DNA from: Roseibium album
GTDB lineage: Bacteria > Pseudomonadota > Alphaproteobacteria > Rhizobiales > Stappiaceae
Direction of reading: 5' to 3'
DNA: 64,000 nucleotides
Assembly: GCA_001404055.1 (NCBI GenBank)
Contig: CXTY01000014.1
Location: 186,001 to 250,000 of the forward strand
A program made the position numbers and the translations under genes. Under the pieces are notes generated by a model. It saw only the letters and a list, made by a program, of their open reading frames with translations. It was not told the DNA's origin and did no database searches. Below, in pieces: positions 63,650 through 64,000 of the stretch (positions are counted from its first letter, which is position 1; every line of letters begins with the position of its first letter).

Positions 63650-64000
63650 ATGATACGCATTGCAGCTTCAGCAATCGCTTTTTCTCTTCTGGCCGGATCG
63701 GCTTTTGCTCAACCGATAGCCTATGACTTTGACAAGTCACACGCCAATCTGTCCTTCACTTATAACCATCTGGGTTATTCCACGACAGATGGCCGGTTTG
63801 GCAATTGGGAAGGCGCCTTGTTGATCGACAAGGAAACGCCGTCCAACTCTTCCATCGAATTCACAATCGATGTCACCAGTCTTGATACGTTCTGGGCCGA
63901 CCGGGACAACCATCTGAAAAGCGCTGACTTTTTTGACGCTGCAAAATTCCCGAAAGCTACGTTCAAAAGCACCAAGGTTGAACAAACCGGTGAGAACCAG
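63650..64000 (+). CDS. YceI-family periplasmic protein (partial, runs off the window)
   Basis: The 117 residues visible begin with a clear signal peptide (MIRIAASAIAFSLLAGSAFA) and continue with the YceI lipocalin-like barrel: YDFDKSHANLSFTYNHLGYS, then WEGALLIDKE, IEFTIDVTSLDT and LKSADFFDAAKFPKATFKS. YceI proteins bind isoprenoids or amides in the periplasm. The stop lies beyond position 64000. GAGG lies 10 nt before the ATG. Confidence 0.9.
   Translation, partial: MIRIAASAIAFSLLAGSAFAQPIAYDFDKSHANLSFTYNHLGYSTTDGRFGNWEGALLIDKETPSNSSIEFTIDVTSLDTFWADRDNHLKSADFFDAAKFPKATFKSTKVEQTGENQ

Overview
The window looks like chromosomal DNA of a marine-type alphaproteobacterium of the Hyphomicrobiales, most plausibly near the Stappiaceae (Roseibium, Labrenzia, Pseudovibrio). 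This is inferred from the gene set: an rkp-type capsule region with an RkpA-like polyketide synthase, betaine-demethylation genes with an MttB homologue and a GcvT-type dehydrogenase, class I PhaC, rplM-rpsI and tamA-tamB. No 16S, tRNA, CRISPR, insertion sequence or phage gene was seen.

Layout. 0-6.5 kb: a degenerate GGDEF membrane protein beside a truncated paralogue of its sensor domain, a small lipoprotein, PHA synthase, and a PAS-GAF-GGDEF-EAL protein. 6.8-16 kb: a four-helix-type membrane protein, agmatinase, a CDF zinc exporter, an unknown two-helix protein followed by an unlisted 55-residue paralogue, guanine deaminase, a small membrane protein with an HlyD-type adaptor, and a divergent MFS/MerR pair whose shared promoter has MerR-type 19-bp spacing. 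16-22.5 kb: MATE exporter, rpsI-rplM, a diguanylate cyclase, a thioesterase, a NOX-like ferric reductase and an ABM-type monooxygenase. 22.6-28.4 kb: a betaine/methylamine block (Bmt, FAD-GcvT dehydrogenase, MttB-like methyltransferase).

28.7-45.6 kb is a capsule (KPS/K-antigen) locus. A 2.5 thousand-residue highly reducing PKS/FAS (KS-AT-DH-pseudoMT-ER-KR-ACP, no thioesterase) is translationally coupled to an alpha-oxoamine synthase. A convergent operon encodes a Wza/KpsD-type export lipoprotein, two KpsS-like proteins, a KpsC-like glycosyltransferase and an SDR. PKS, alpha-oxoamine synthase and SDR together have the enzyme logic of a sphinganine analogue (compare fungal fumonisin), so the locus may build an amino-alcohol lipid anchor for the capsule. 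A divergent AGE-type sugar epimerase/isomerase adjoins it. 45.8-55.7 kb is mostly housekeeping: folD, tamA-tamB, an XRE regulator and gabD.

55.7-62.5 kb is the most unusual stretch. Three tandem exported FecR-domain proteins, each ending in an Asn-Gly-Ser repeat tail, are transcribed toward a CHASE2-PAS-(dead GGDEF)-EAL membrane phosphodiesterase. It could be an undescribed envelope-to-c-di-GMP signalling or surface-structure system. The window ends with a glycerophosphodiesterase and the start of a YceI-family protein. Four c-di-GMP-type proteins lie in 64 kb: two with intact EAL domains, and two with consensus GGDEF (one of these shared with an EAL), while two GGDEF domains have lost their motif.
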